Positions 49,248 through 57,872 of a stretch of DNA of 64,000 nt are shown here, in pieces. The notes below the pieces were generated by a model. It was not told the origin of the DNA, did no database searches, and saw only the letters and a program-made list of their open reading frames with translations. Numbering within the stretch: position 1 is the first letter of the stretch; the number at the start of each line of letters is the position of its first letter. Source of the stretch: a virus; the IMG/VR virus record IMGVR_UViG_3300029908_000015, positions 1-64,000 of that record. One strand, given 5' to 3'. Made by a program: the position numbers and the translations under genes.

Positions 49248-50841
49248 TTTTAGCAATTCTCTCATTTTTATTAACAGATTCATTAAAATCATTTGCTGCT
49301 CTCTGCCGATAATCAGTTGGCACATTAATTGTCTTCTTACCATGACAATATACGCATTTTTTCTTCTTGCCATTTATTAATGTAAATCCTTTTCCATCGC
49401 ATCGAAGGCAAGTTAGCTGCGCTTCACTTATCTCTAAACCCGGAGTATCATTGGAGTTTATTACTTCATTCATCCCAATTTTAATTATTTTATCGAGTAA
49501 GGTTTTATTATTTAATGCCACAGCTATATATTTTCCATGAATATAAACCTCAAACATTTTATTCAATGCATCGGTTAAAAAAAGATTAGTAAAACCATAT
49601 GTTTGTGTGAATTCCCTGGCCGGCATATTAATCGAATCATTAACAAATGAATTATCACTATAAGTATTGTCTTCATTAAACAAAACGTAGTGTAATCCAA
49701 ATTTTCCTGTTAAGTCAAGTGCTCTTCTACACCAGGTATATGAAAATCCATTTAAAGGAAAAATAACATATACTTTTCCGTGATTAGTCTTATCATGATC
49801 ATTACTATAATTACTGGCAATCAACTTATCCGACGTACAAAAAATACTATTTGATCGTAATGCAGTAAATCCAACTTTGGATAATGCCGAATCCAATAAT
49901 TCCGATGCTTTCTCATTTGAATCTACCGGCATACGATTTTTAACTTCTTTCCCAAATAAAATAGGTTCGACCGAATGAATACCACGATATAAAAAATCAT
50001 GATCTTTATAAATTTGCAAAATATCTGTGCAATTAGTTTTAATAAATCTAACTATTCTATCTTCTTGATTAGGCGTCATACTTTCTTTTAAACTTTTAAA
50101 ATATTCGACCTCGCCTTCATGTTTTGCGTCAGCTCTATGACTATCAAAAGTTCCGAGATTCTTACCTTTATGGGAAAGCAATCGATATTTTCCATTCTTT
50201 AATTTAACAATATGTTCGTCTAATTTTGGCGGGGATAATAATACTCGATCGAGTATTACTTTTATTTTATTAACTTTCGTAGATTTAGGGTATAACTCTT
50301 GAATGATTTGATATCTGTCTGTTTCAGAGCCGTTTGCATACATTTCACGAATCTTACTAGCAGAGCTAATATTCTGGCCAAGTATTTTATATTGTATTGC
50401 TGGAACAACTACATAATAGGCATGCTTATCAAATGTCTGCAATGGAGTAGTAGATGAAACTGGATATGGCTGCATATACGAAAGTTCCCCATTTTTCTTA
50501 ATAGGAGAACCAAGGCGATCTCGATCTTTCGATGATAAACCAAAAATTAAAACGGTATTTGCTGAATCATATTTTCCAGTTATTTCGGTAGATTTATACG
50601 GACTTACTACTTCAACAAATTTATCTTCAGGAACTCCTGCTTGCGCAGCTAAAAATCTCTTCTCTGCAAATGAAAATGGTCGCTCAGACATTTTATTTGA
50701 ACTAGCCACATATAAATCTGCCTTTGGAAATTTATTTTTAAGATAATTATATACTGCGGTATGCCCAGCCGACCATGGGTGAAATCCACCGGGAAATATG
50801 CAGAGCTCGTGATATCTAGTTTCAAATTCAGAAAGAAGCAT
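49237..50841 (-). CDS. NMNAT-like / ADP-ribosyltransferase-like / zinc-finger fusion
   Basis: The 534-residue protein has three parts. Residues 1-190: nucleotidyltransferase like NMN adenylyltransferases, with FPGGFHPWSAGH (16-27; the first His of HxGH is Ser) and ISSASKIREM (158-167). Residues 255-445: the same core as the other paralogues, FLYRG (Arg286), ALRSNSIFCTSD (328-338), VYVIFPLNGF and EVYIHGKY (Glu431). Residues 478-499: two Cys pairs (CLRC, CVYC) like a DnaJ zinc finger. It starts MLLSEFETR (L-S-E tag), and a second site L-K-E before Ser (251-254) lies between the first two domains. One chain could thus make and use NAD. Confidence 0.82.
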   Translation of the reverse strand: MLLSEFETRYHELCIFPGGFHPWSAGHTAVYNYLKNKFPKADLYVASSNKMSERPFSFAEKRFLAAQAGVPEDKFVEVVSPYKSTEITGKYDSANTVLIFGLSSKDRDRLGSPIKKNGELSYMQPYPVSSTTPLQTFDKHAYYVVVPAIQYKILGQNISSASKIREMYANGSETDRYQIIQELYPKSTKVNKIKVILDRVLLSPPKLDEHIVKLKNGKYRLLSHKGKNLGTFDSHRADAKHEGEVEYFKSLKESMTPNQEDRIVRFIKTNCTDILQIYKDHDFLYRGIHSVEPILFGKEVKNRMPVDSNEKASELLDSALSKVGFTALRSNSIFCTSDKLIASNYSNDHDKTNHGKVYVIFPLNGFSYTWCRRALDLTGKFGLHYVLFNEDNTYSDNSFVNDSINMPAREFTQTYGFTNLFLTDALNKMFEVYIHGKYIAVALNNKTLLDKIIKIGMNEVINSNDTPGLEISEAQLTCLRCDGKGFTLINGKKKKCVYCHGKKTINVPTDYRQRAANDFNESVNKNERIAKNDY

Positions 50842-50851
50842 TTATAAATCC

Positions 50852-51820
50852 TCAGTTATATTTATGAAAGAATGGCCCAAGAATAAGATCCCCTTCCTGT
50901 GAATACAATTCTTTATTAATTTGTAAAATCCATTCAGGCGCAATGTTCTTTCTTCTATAATTTTTTAAAAATAAATGTGTTTCTATCGGAATATCACCGT
51001 AAACCTGCAATACACCTAGCATTCGATGTCTACCTTCATGATCTATAACTTTAGCTGCACTTCTAAAATTTAAGTCTTCCCAGTTACTCGGAATTTGGAT
51101 ACTTAAAAATGGGCTTCCAATAGAATTACCATTTTTAATATATTCTCGCATATTATCTACCGAATCAGAAAAATGTGAGAAAGACGGTGTCAATGACAAA
51201 AATGAGCTCGGCTTCATTGCTACCCGCAACCCAAAATAATCTATATCTTCATTATTGGGAGTTGCACCGGCACCTCTCTTATTATCTATTTTAACTTCCT
51301 CAGATATATTCTTTGAAAATATTTTTGATAACTTTTTAAATGTATTTTTAACGCCCGAATCTTCGTATAATATTCCGATTCCACCCGCAACATTCCAGGA
51401 TTTAATATTATCATCCAAATCGTCGATTAATATATTACTATTCCCAACGTATTCATCTTTATTAAAAGCAAAAATAGCGGGAATACCCCCTAAACCATTC
51501 TTTTTTAACCATAACTTTTTCCCTGCTATACATTCTTCTGTATTAGGAGGGCCCACGGGACGGCTTAAAAAAATATATGGAATTTTTCTATTGTCGAACC
51601 AAGCTAATAATTTTTTTCCATTTGGCATCCATTCTAAATTTGCAAAGAATTTCTTAATGTCGCCGTTATTAATAACATTGCTCCAATACTTATTGTTCCA
51701 TCCATAGGATTCAAATTCCTCTAGCGTAAGATGATTAAAATCAGCCGCGCCCTTAGCACAATCTGCCAGACACCCATCTAGATCTATAAATACTTTGCGT
51801 TCGATTTCAGAAATTCTCAT
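50852..51820 (-). CDS. HAD phosphatase / ParB-like fusion, leader-tagged
   Basis: The 322-residue protein starts MRISEIERK (I-S-E tag). Residues 9-175 form a HAD domain: KVFIDLDGCLADC (nucleophile Asp13), IPYIFLSRPVG (~80) and NILIDDLDDNIKSW (~128), resembling 5'(3')-deoxyribonucleotidases. Residues 195-322 form a second domain with VIDHEGRHRMLGVLQVYG (~270), a G-R-H-R element seen in ParB/sulfiredoxin-like folds. Opens the tagged array downstream of a late promoter that lies 5 nt before the ATG. Confidence 0.8.
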   Translation of the reverse strand: MRISEIERKVFIDLDGCLADCAKGAADFNHLTLEEFESYGWNNKYWSNVINNGDIKKFFANLEWMPNGKKLLAWFDNRKIPYIFLSRPVGPPNTEECIAGKKLWLKKNGLGGIPAIFAFNKDEYVGNSNILIDDLDDNIKSWNVAGGIGILYEDSGVKNTFKKLSKIFSKNISEEVKIDNKRGAGATPNNEDIDYFGLRVAMKPSSFLSLTPSFSHFSDSVDNMREYIKNGNSIGSPFLSIQIPSNWEDLNFRSAAKVIDHEGRHRMLGVLQVYGDIPIETHLFLKNYRRKNIAPEWILQINKELYSQEGDLILGPFFHKYN

Positions 51821-51825
51821 ATTAA

Positions 51826-51833
51826 TATTTATC
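51826..51833 (-). promoter_or_regulatory. Late promoter GATAAATA adjoining the ATG at 51820
   Basis: Minus strand GATAAATATTAATATG, identical to that at 47385-47392. It starts the tagged gene array and implies a late, nearly leaderless transcript. Confidence 0.6.
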
Positions 51834-51855
51834 CAATAACTCGATTAGCAACAAA

Positions 51856-51890
51856 TAAAAAGCCTATCATGATTCATGATAGGCTTTTTA
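51856..51890. terminator. Bidirectional terminator
   Basis: Hairpin with 16-17-bp arms (TAAAAAGCCTATCATG and complement) with T-runs on both sides, between the small gene at 51909 and the tagged array. Confidence 0.92.
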
Positions 51891-51908
51891 TACTGTTATT
51901 TTTACTTT

Positions 51909-52109
51909 TTATCGATCAAAAATTCGAGCTAATGTACAATCAATAGCTTGAAACGCGGAAATTCGATTAATATCATTAGTGTCAGTCGAAGTTACTACAT
52001 TAATTAAACTTAATGCCATCTTTTCAGCTCGAGTTAGTTCACTGTCATTTAATGTCCCACTAGTCGGCAATACCTTAATTAACGCATCTTGTAACACGCT
52101 TTGTTCCAT
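51909..52109 (-). CDS. Small helical protein, unknown
   Basis: The 66-residue product starts MEQSVLQDALIKVLPT and seems fully helical. TAGGAGAAT precedes the ATG. It ends before the terminator. One base separates it from the glycosyltransferase gene upstream. No family recognised. Confidence 0.72.
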   Translation of the reverse strand: MEQSVLQDALIKVLPTSGTLNDSELTRAEKMALSLINVVTSTDTNDINRISAFQAIDCTLARIFDR

Positions 52110-52110
52110 A

Positions 52111-52998
52111 TTATTCTCCTATTTTAATTGGTGTAGCTTTAGTTTCAATGTATTTGGCCAAGGCCACCAAATCTGGCTTAAGAGCAAGCATGGACTCTTC
52201 GTCCTTTGTTTCATCTTGGCGAGACGCGATTCTCGGCGTCAATTGTGGGTTTGCCTCTAGAGAAAGACCCATAGATTTATATAAATTAGTTGGATCTCCC
52301 GGGAAAACAAAAGTGCCGCAATGATTTAGTCGTATAGATGGGTCAGCAAAAATTTCGCCGCCAATTGCTCTGTAACGACAACAGAAAAGCCAATCCTCGG
52401 AAAGATATTCTTTTGTATCAGGGCTAATAGAGCAATCAAATAACGCATAGCAGAATGGATTGAACTTTGGATCTAGTCCGATATTATTAGTAAACTTTGT
52501 GTGTGGATAAGATACCATCATCTTATTAAAAACTTCCCGTTTAATAAGCATGAACCCCGTACCCAAACGACTGACAGGAATTAATCCATCAACTGATTGT
52601 AATTTACCATCCGCGGCTACATTTTCAGGAGATACATTAACAACAAAATCGGTAGGGAGATTTTTCTTGCTATATAATCCGCCAACAATATCTTTATCGT
52701 ACAGCAGAAGCTTAAAAATATATTCTGGCTCAAATCCAATATCTGAATCAATAAAAAGCAGATGGGTTGCTACAGAATTCTCTAAAAACTTCGCAACGAG
52801 ATGATTACGACCGCGCGGAATTAGGCTTTCGTTAATCATAGTGTCTAGTGACAACGGTAATCCAATTTTTTGCGCATACATGAAAAATTTAATTAATGAT
52901 GTCGCGGTTTCTGTGAACATCATGCCGGCATAGCATGGCAGTGCAATTTGCAAATGCATTTTTCTAAGAGCTTCAGCTTGTTCTTGCGTAATATTCAT
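52111..52998 (-). CDS. GT-A-type glycosyltransferase
   Basis: The 295-residue protein has ESLIPRGRNHLVAKFL (~57), LLFIDSDIGFEPEYI (~80-95, DSD as the metal-binding DxD), DKDIVGGLYSKK (~101) and LGTGFMLIKREVF (~145), then SEDWLFCCRYRAIGG (~198). This is a known phage family of GT-A glycosyltransferases. The acceptor is unknown. Fourth or fifth glycosyltransferase-type gene in the window. Confidence 0.85.
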   Translation of the reverse strand: MNITQEQAEALRKMHLQIALPCYAGMMFTETATSLIKFFMYAQKIGLPLSLDTMINESLIPRGRNHLVAKFLENSVATHLLFIDSDIGFEPEYIFKLLLYDKDIVGGLYSKKNLPTDFVVNVSPENVAADGKLQSVDGLIPVSRLGTGFMLIKREVFNKMMVSYPHTKFTNNIGLDPKFNPFCYALFDCSISPDTKEYLSEDWLFCCRYRAIGGEIFADPSIRLNHCGTFVFPGDPTNLYKSMGLSLEANPQLTPRIASRQDETKDEESMLALKPDLVALAKYIETKATPIKIGE

Positions 52999-53063
52999 TC
53001 TAATCCTTTGTAAATCTAGAATTTGTTCTTAATCGCGATTTAAACCCCAGTCATATCTTTCAT

Positions 53064-53327
53064 TTAAAATTTTCTTAGCTTCGGCCCATTTTCTCTCTCA
53101 GCATCAGGAACTCCCGAAATAGAATGCCAGCTAGCGTTCCATCTAGTTGCTGTATCATACGCCGATAAACAATCCAATAGATAATTAGCCAGAATAAAAT
53201 CAGGAGTGTTAGTTGAGTTATCAATTGAAAATGTATTAAGAAGATCGGTTAGAGATCGAATTAACGAGGTTTCATTCGATTTTTCGCAGAACCCACTTGC
53301 GCAGGTATCTTTATTACAATCACACAT
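53064..53327 (-). CDS. Small protein with Cys-rich N-terminus
   Basis: The 87-residue product begins MCDCNKDTCASGFCEKS, four Cys in 13 residues that may bind metal, followed by a helical body (SLIRSLTDLLNTFS, ILANYLLDCLSAYDT). No family recognised. Lies in a group of small genes between the structural gene at 53337 and the glycosyltransferase. Confidence 0.7.
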   Translation of the reverse strand: MCDCNKDTCASGFCEKSNETSLIRSLTDLLNTFSIDNSTNTPDFILANYLLDCLSAYDTATRWNASWHSISGVPDAERENGPKLRKF

Positions 53328-53336
53328 ATAATTTTC

Positions 53337-53762
53337 CTAATAAGATAATTTTATTGACGATAGAATGCCGTCGGAAATATTTGAAACATTTGCGCGTAGC
53401 CAGGCATATTGGCCAGTAATTGTGTAAAAGGTATTTGTATTATTTGAAATAAAATTCGGTGTGCCAACAACTGATAAATTGTTATAAAATACTAGTTGCT
53501 CGTCTGAATCACCGGTAATTGTATTTGTCAAAGGAATACTTACCCAGGGACCGGAAGAAGAATCCCTGGATAAACTTGCTTCAATTACAATGTTCCCGGT
53601 AAAATTAGTAGTCTGAATTTGCATAGTTTGAAAACCACCGGCTTTTAGAGAAAGGCCAGCAGCTTTAACGGGTTCAGATATATGAGTTGGTTTTTTACTT
53701 TCATTACCAACGCCGCCGCGAAAATCTAATCCCGAAACCATTACAATTCCAAAATCTGTCAT
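53337..53762 (-). CDS. Probable virion beta-sandwich protein
   Basis: The 141-residue protein is rich in Ser, Thr and Gly with alternating strands (FQTMQIQTTNFTGNIVIEASL, TITGQYAWLRANVSNISDG), as in decoration or tail beta-sandwich domains. I recognise the style, not the family. Coupled to the upstream small gene by a 4-nt overlap. Confidence 0.65.
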   Translation of the reverse strand: MTDFGIVMVSGLDFRGGVGNESKKPTHISEPVKAAGLSLKAGGFQTMQIQTTNFTGNIVIEASLSRDSSSGPWVSIPLTNTITGDSDEQLVFYNNLSVVGTPNFISNNTNTFYTITGQYAWLRANVSNISDGILSSIKLSY

Positions 53763-53926
53763 CGACTAACTTCTACCAATATAGTTGCATCTTCTAATAG
53801 TCCCTCTACCGCGGCCTGCAATGTTTCGATCTGATCATCCGAAATCATTTCGTGAGGATCGTTATCATTATCACGAAGTATGGTCGATAAAGTAATTGTA
53901 ATGTTTTCATCTAAAATTTTTGCCAT
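53759..53926 (-). CDS. Small acidic protein, unknown
   Basis: Start at 53926 (GGAGAAATAAC upstream), 55 residues, MAKILDENITITLSTILRDN..., acidic. A 20-residue longer frame overlaps the Clp-like gene and lacks a ribosome-binding site. It overlaps the next gene by 4 nt. No family recognised. Confidence 0.7.
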   Translation of the reverse strand: MAKILDENITITLSTILRDNDNDPHEMISDDQIETLQAAVEGLLEDATILVEVSR

Positions 53927-53927
53927 G

Positions 53928-56189
53928 TTATTTCTCCTGTACCGGTTTCTTAATGGAAATAGGAAAAGTATTAATTGCTGTTCCAATTACAAGATTATTA
54001 CCCACCCAATCTAAATTAACAGTCGCTCCGTTTGGAATGATTCCGTTTAATAGTTTAACGCTAAGTGGATATCTAATTAAAGAATCAATAATACCAGAAA
54101 TCTTTCTTGCCCCATATTCATTACTCTTATTTAGCTCGAGCACATGGCTGATAAGATTTTCAGTCGCAATAATAGTTAAATTTTTATCGGTAAGCGCAGC
54201 GATTTCTGCAATTTTTGTTTGTGCGATTTTACGATAACTAAGATCGTCCAAACTATTATATTCAATCATAGCTGTAATGCGTCCTCGGATTTCAGTGAGG
54301 AAAACATTATTAATAGCCTTTGTAACTGCACTCATGCCATTTGAGTCCGGAATAAAACCTAAATTAATCTTACTCTTTTCTCGACTGCCTACATTACTAC
54401 TCATAATAATAATTGTATTTTTGCAATCGGCTGTTTTTCCACTGGCACTTGAAATAGTACCTTCATCCATCATCTGAAGAAGCAAGGTGTATAAATTTGG
54501 ATTTGCTTTTTCGATTTCGTCGAAAAGAATAACCGAATTTGGATGCTTCATTAAATCGTTGATAAGTTTGCCTTCTCCTGCATCCCCATCCCCATATCCT
54601 TTATATCCAGGGGGCGCACCGATTAATGTCGCCATTGCGTGATCTGCCTGATATTCACTCATATCGTAACGAAGTAAATGCATATTCATATACGATGCAA
54701 GTTGCTTTGCGGTGTAAGATTTACCTACGCCGCTAGGGCCGGTTAGTAAAAAACTACCAATGGGTTTAGATGGATCTCGCAACCCGGCTTGTGAAATAAT
54801 TAGGGACTCGGCAATTTTATCAATTGCATGTGTCTGATGGAAAATTTTTGAATTTAGGGTCTCTCGAATATTAAGAATATCGGCCGCGTTATTCTGATCA
54901 GTCGTCTTAACCAAAATGCCGGTACTAGTTTCGATCTCTCGAATAATATCCAATTTTGTAATACGCTTATTCTTATCTTTAGCAACCGTTTTACGGGCGC
55001 AAGCAGAATCGATCAGATCAATTGCTTTATCTGGAAGCTGCCGATCTGGCTGATAACGAACGGATAATTCGACTGCGGCTTCGATTGCATCGTCCTGAAT
55101 ACGGCATTTATGGAATTTATTAAAACTGTTCTTAACTCCTTGAAGAATTAAAATAGTTTCTGCTTTACTCGGTTCCTTTAGAGCAAGCAATCGAAACCTA
55201 CGCATAAGAGCGGTATCTTTCTTAAATGTCTGGGTATATCCATCCCATGTAGTTGCTGCAATAACTTTAATATTACCGCGACTAAGTTCAGGTTTCAACA
55301 TTGCTGAAAAGGCAACACCGGAATCATTTGAGCCGCCTCCGGAATTAATCTGTTGAGCCTCATCTATAAAAAGAATGGCATTTTTTTCATTAACTAATGC
55401 GGCTAAGACATTCTTAATCTTTTCCTCAAAATCTCCTCGGAAATGGCAACCGGCTAAAACCGATCCAACATCTAGACTATAAATAATCTTATCTTTTAAA
55501 GTACTGGGTACAATACCCGCATTAATATTACGAGCTAATCCTTCAATTAATTCCGATTTACCTACTCCAGGTTCCCCAACCACAAGTACATTATTCTTTT
55601 TCTTCTTCGACAGTGCATGTGCAATGTCAAACAATTCAATTTCCCGGCCAATTAGCACATCGGTAGTACCTTTAACTTTTTCATTTAAATTCACACAAAA
55701 TTCAGCTAATGCGGTAGTTGACTGTGTATCAGACGTTGTTAATTGATCTAGTCCGTCAATAATTTTGGAAGTAATGCCGTATTTCTCTAGAAAATAACTA
55801 GCATACGACTCCTTTTCGTTATATAACTTACGAAAAATATCACCAAAAGTTACTTCTCTGCCATATTTTGTGGCTTCGGAGTAAGCCGAAACTAAAACTT
55901 TTTGCACCGAGGCTGTAATTTGCCCAGTCATAATATTCGGCTCGTTACTGGCAATTTTATTTTGAAGTCTAGGAGTTTGTGCTTCGATAAACTTTTTGAT
56001 GGCCTCAGCCATCAAACTAACCGAAACTCCCTGATTTTCGAGATACTTCCGGACAGATGAATACGACAAACTTGCATAAAGAATATGTTCGAGAGTAATA
56101 GTTGTTTGATCTAAATTAATAGCAAGCTGAAAACTAATATCAATAAGATTCTTAATTAACGGCGATCCGTTCGAAGTAGCAGTTGGCAT
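53928..56189 (-). CDS. ClpA/ClpB-type AAA+ unfoldase
   Basis: The 753-residue protein has a Clp N-domain (1-150; ITLEHILYASLSY at ~31), a first AAA+ module with Walker A GEPGVGKS (205-212) and LFIDEAQQ, and a second with GPSGVGKS (~478), VILFDEIEKANP and GARKISGIIDSLI near the end. The ClpB middle coiled coil is short or absent, closer to ClpA/ClpC size. No ClpP gene is visible. It could remodel host or virion proteins or recruit host ClpP. An early-type promoter with an 18-bp spacer and a TATAAATG element both lie upstream. Confidence 0.88.
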   Translation of the reverse strand: MPTATSNGSPLIKNLIDISFQLAINLDQTTITLEHILYASLSYSSVRKYLENQGVSVSLMAEAIKKFIEAQTPRLQNKIASNEPNIMTGQITASVQKVLVSAYSEATKYGREVTFGDIFRKLYNEKESYASYFLEKYGITSKIIDGLDQLTTSDTQSTTALAEFCVNLNEKVKGTTDVLIGREIELFDIAHALSKKKKNNVLVVGEPGVGKSELIEGLARNINAGIVPSTLKDKIIYSLDVGSVLAGCHFRGDFEEKIKNVLAALVNEKNAILFIDEAQQINSGGGSNDSGVAFSAMLKPELSRGNIKVIAATTWDGYTQTFKKDTALMRRFRLLALKEPSKAETILILQGVKNSFNKFHKCRIQDDAIEAAVELSVRYQPDRQLPDKAIDLIDSACARKTVAKDKNKRITKLDIIREIETSTGILVKTTDQNNAADILNIRETLNSKIFHQTHAIDKIAESLIISQAGLRDPSKPIGSFLLTGPSGVGKSYTAKQLASYMNMHLLRYDMSEYQADHAMATLIGAPPGYKGYGDGDAGEGKLINDLMKHPNSVILFDEIEKANPNLYTLLLQMMDEGTISSASGKTADCKNTIIIMSSNVGSREKSKINLGFIPDSNGMSAVTKAINNVFLTEIRGRITAMIEYNSLDDLSYRKIAQTKIAEIAALTDKNLTIIATENLISHVLELNKSNEYGARKISGIIDSLIRYPLSVKLLNGIIPNGATVNLDWVGNNLVIGTAINTFPISIKKPVQEK

Positions 56190-56208
56190 AATGTCCCTTT
56201 CATTTATA

Positions 56209-56238
56209 AGTATAAAACATTATTCATACGTAAGTCAA
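56209..56238 (-). promoter_or_regulatory. Early-type promoter (TTGACT-18-TATACT) for the Clp-like gene
   Basis: Minus strand, -35 at 56233-56238, -10 at 56209-56214. A TATAAATG follows immediately, so late use is also possible. Confidence 0.6.
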
Positions 56239-56825
56239 GAGAAAAACGAAACTAACTGAATAAAAAGATCTCCTCGCAGTTTTGTTTTTCGATTGAATAA
56301 ACCAGCATCGGGTATTCGATAAATTGTTTTTGATTTACATCTTTTCGGTATCGAAATTCGGAATCGTACGCCATCGGGTCCAATTATTGTTATTTCCCCG
56401 CCTACTATACTCTTCCAAAAAGATACTCGAATTTTTTGAATTAATTTATCGGCTATTACAATAAAATCATTGGGCATTTCTACCTTAATTTTTGCTTGCA
56501 AAATAGAAAATCGATCTTCCTCTAGCTGAATATTTCGAAAACATAACGATTCTCCAGTTTTAATACCGGCAGGTATTGATAATCGAAAGGTTCGATTACC
56601 ATCATTGGACATAAAATATCGTTCACATCCTAATATAGAATCTTGTAAAGATATCGCAATTTTAATCTGAAAAATTGTATTAAGACATTTGTTATATTCA
56701 AGATTCAGCAAATTAAATTTTTCTGCGGCTAGCGGATCAGTTGGATGTAAATCTGGATGGCATTCTTTTGCCAATTTTCGATAATTAGAGTGAATTTGAT
56801 TGAAAAAGATAGAAGAGTTAGGCAT
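56235..56825 (-). CDS. DnaJ-like co-chaperone without zinc domain
   Basis: The 196-residue protein has a J-domain-type helix and loop, NYRKLAKECHPDLHPTD (14-30) with the HPD motif at 23-25, though the first helix is short or missing. The rest matches the DnaJ C-terminal substrate domains (RLSIPAGIKTGESL, VGGEITIIGPDG, RIPDAGLFN, RGDLFIQL). The G/F linker and CxxCxGxG zinc domain are absent. Its position upstream of the Clp-like unfoldase suggests a chaperone pair working with host DnaK. Confidence 0.82.
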   Translation of the reverse strand: MPNSSIFFNQIHSNYRKLAKECHPDLHPTDPLAAEKFNLLNLEYNKCLNTIFQIKIAISLQDSILGCERYFMSNDGNRTFRLSIPAGIKTGESLCFRNIQLEEDRFSILQAKIKVEMPNDFIVIADKLIQKIRVSFWKSIVGGEITIIGPDGVRFRISIPKRCKSKTIYRIPDAGLFNRKTKLRGDLFIQLVSFFS

Positions 56826-56848
56826 TATTCACCCCGTGCTAATTAGAT

Positions 56849-57301
56849 TTAAATTCGATATTGTAATTCCTTCTCAGTTTCTTGCTTAACTATAAATTTA
56901 ATAGGTGGGCATAATCCATTCCAAAATTCTGGTGTGCCATCTGGCATTTTTTTTCTTAGTGCATCATTTGTTACAATTAATTCTACTTCTCTCCAAGCCA
57001 AGCTCGATCTCGATTCATGCAGGGATAAAATTTCAAATCGAAATTTGTCTTTTCCTCTTAAGGTAATTTCTTCATTTAATGTCTTACAACTACCGGTATA
57101 TTTTTTCCAATTCGATTCATTTATTACTTTTTTTCTATTTGTTCTGTTTTTAATTTTTTTTCGGGTTGTCATAAAAAAGAATTTCTTGCCGATATATTTG
57201 CGATTGGTATCTATACATGTAATTTTATACACAAAGCCAATCCATTCAGTTGGATCAAAATTAAATGGAAATTCCCAATGTCCTATGTCTATTTTTTCCA
57301 T
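56849..57301 (-). CDS. GIY-YIG-type protein
   Basis: The 150-residue protein has WIGFVYKITCIDTNRKYIGKKFF at ~20-42 (GFVYKI and KYIGKK forming the GIY-YIG core), followed by ESNWKKYTGSCKTLNEEI and KFRFEIL, and a late Glu in AWREVELI. This matches a small phage nuclease-like family. A homing or DNA-processing role is possible. No separate DNA-binding domain is visible. Confidence 0.75.
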   Translation of the reverse strand: MEKIDIGHWEFPFNFDPTEWIGFVYKITCIDTNRKYIGKKFFFMTTRKKIKNRTNRKKVINESNWKKYTGSCKTLNEEITLRGKDKFRFEILSLHESRSSLAWREVELIVTNDALRKKMPDGTPEFWNGLCPPIKFIVKQETEKELQYRI

Positions 57302-57356
57302 ATCAATATTTAGCTGAACATACCGAAATAAGAAAATAGTTAACTATTTTATCGAA

Positions 57357-57872
57357 TTATTTACCGATTATTAAATTTTTCGCAGCTAATTTTTTATTGG
57401 AAAATATTTTCTTTTGTCTATTACGTGATTTGTAATAAGCGGCGTCTTTTAAAATTCGTTGTCGAAAAATCCATTCGTTGTCTTTTAAAAGAATAGCAAT
57501 TGAAATCGTATTTGGATTTAACTGAAATAATAGATCAGTGTCATTAAAAAAATCAATTATGTCATCTCGTAAAATTCCTATACGAAAATTTTCGGTTTTG
57601 CTATAAGAAATTATTCCCTTTTCTTTTAAACTATAATATTGTTCTATAATTGACATAAAAATATAATTGGGAATATCTTGCCAATCGCAATACAGTTTAA
57701 TTTCATTAATTGTATCAATCCAAAAATTTTTATCTATTTCATTAATTGAATTGTCGAAGTCAATTATCATATTCCAAAAATTCATTGATATATCAAAAAA
57801 TATTAAAAATAATTGTTTTTGCAATTCATTTAATTTAATAATTTCATCTTGATAATATGATACATATTTCAT
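57357..57872 (-). CDS. Hypothetical protein
   Basis: Start at 57872 (AAGGAAATATATT upstream), 171 residues, MKYVSYYQDEIIKLNEL.... A 30-residue upstream extension would translate the long inverted repeat and has no ribosome-binding site. Isoleucine- and asparagine-rich helical protein with a basic end (SRNRQKKIFSNKKLAAKN). No family recognised. Confidence 0.65.
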   Translation of the reverse strand: MKYVSYYQDEIIKLNELQKQLFLIFFDISMNFWNMIIDFDNSINEIDKNFWIDTINEIKLYCDWQDIPNYIFMSIIEQYYSLKEKGIISYSKTENFRIGILRDDIIDFFNDTDLLFQLNPNTISIAILLKDNEWIFRQRILKDAAYYKSRNRQKKIFSNKKLAAKNLIIGK

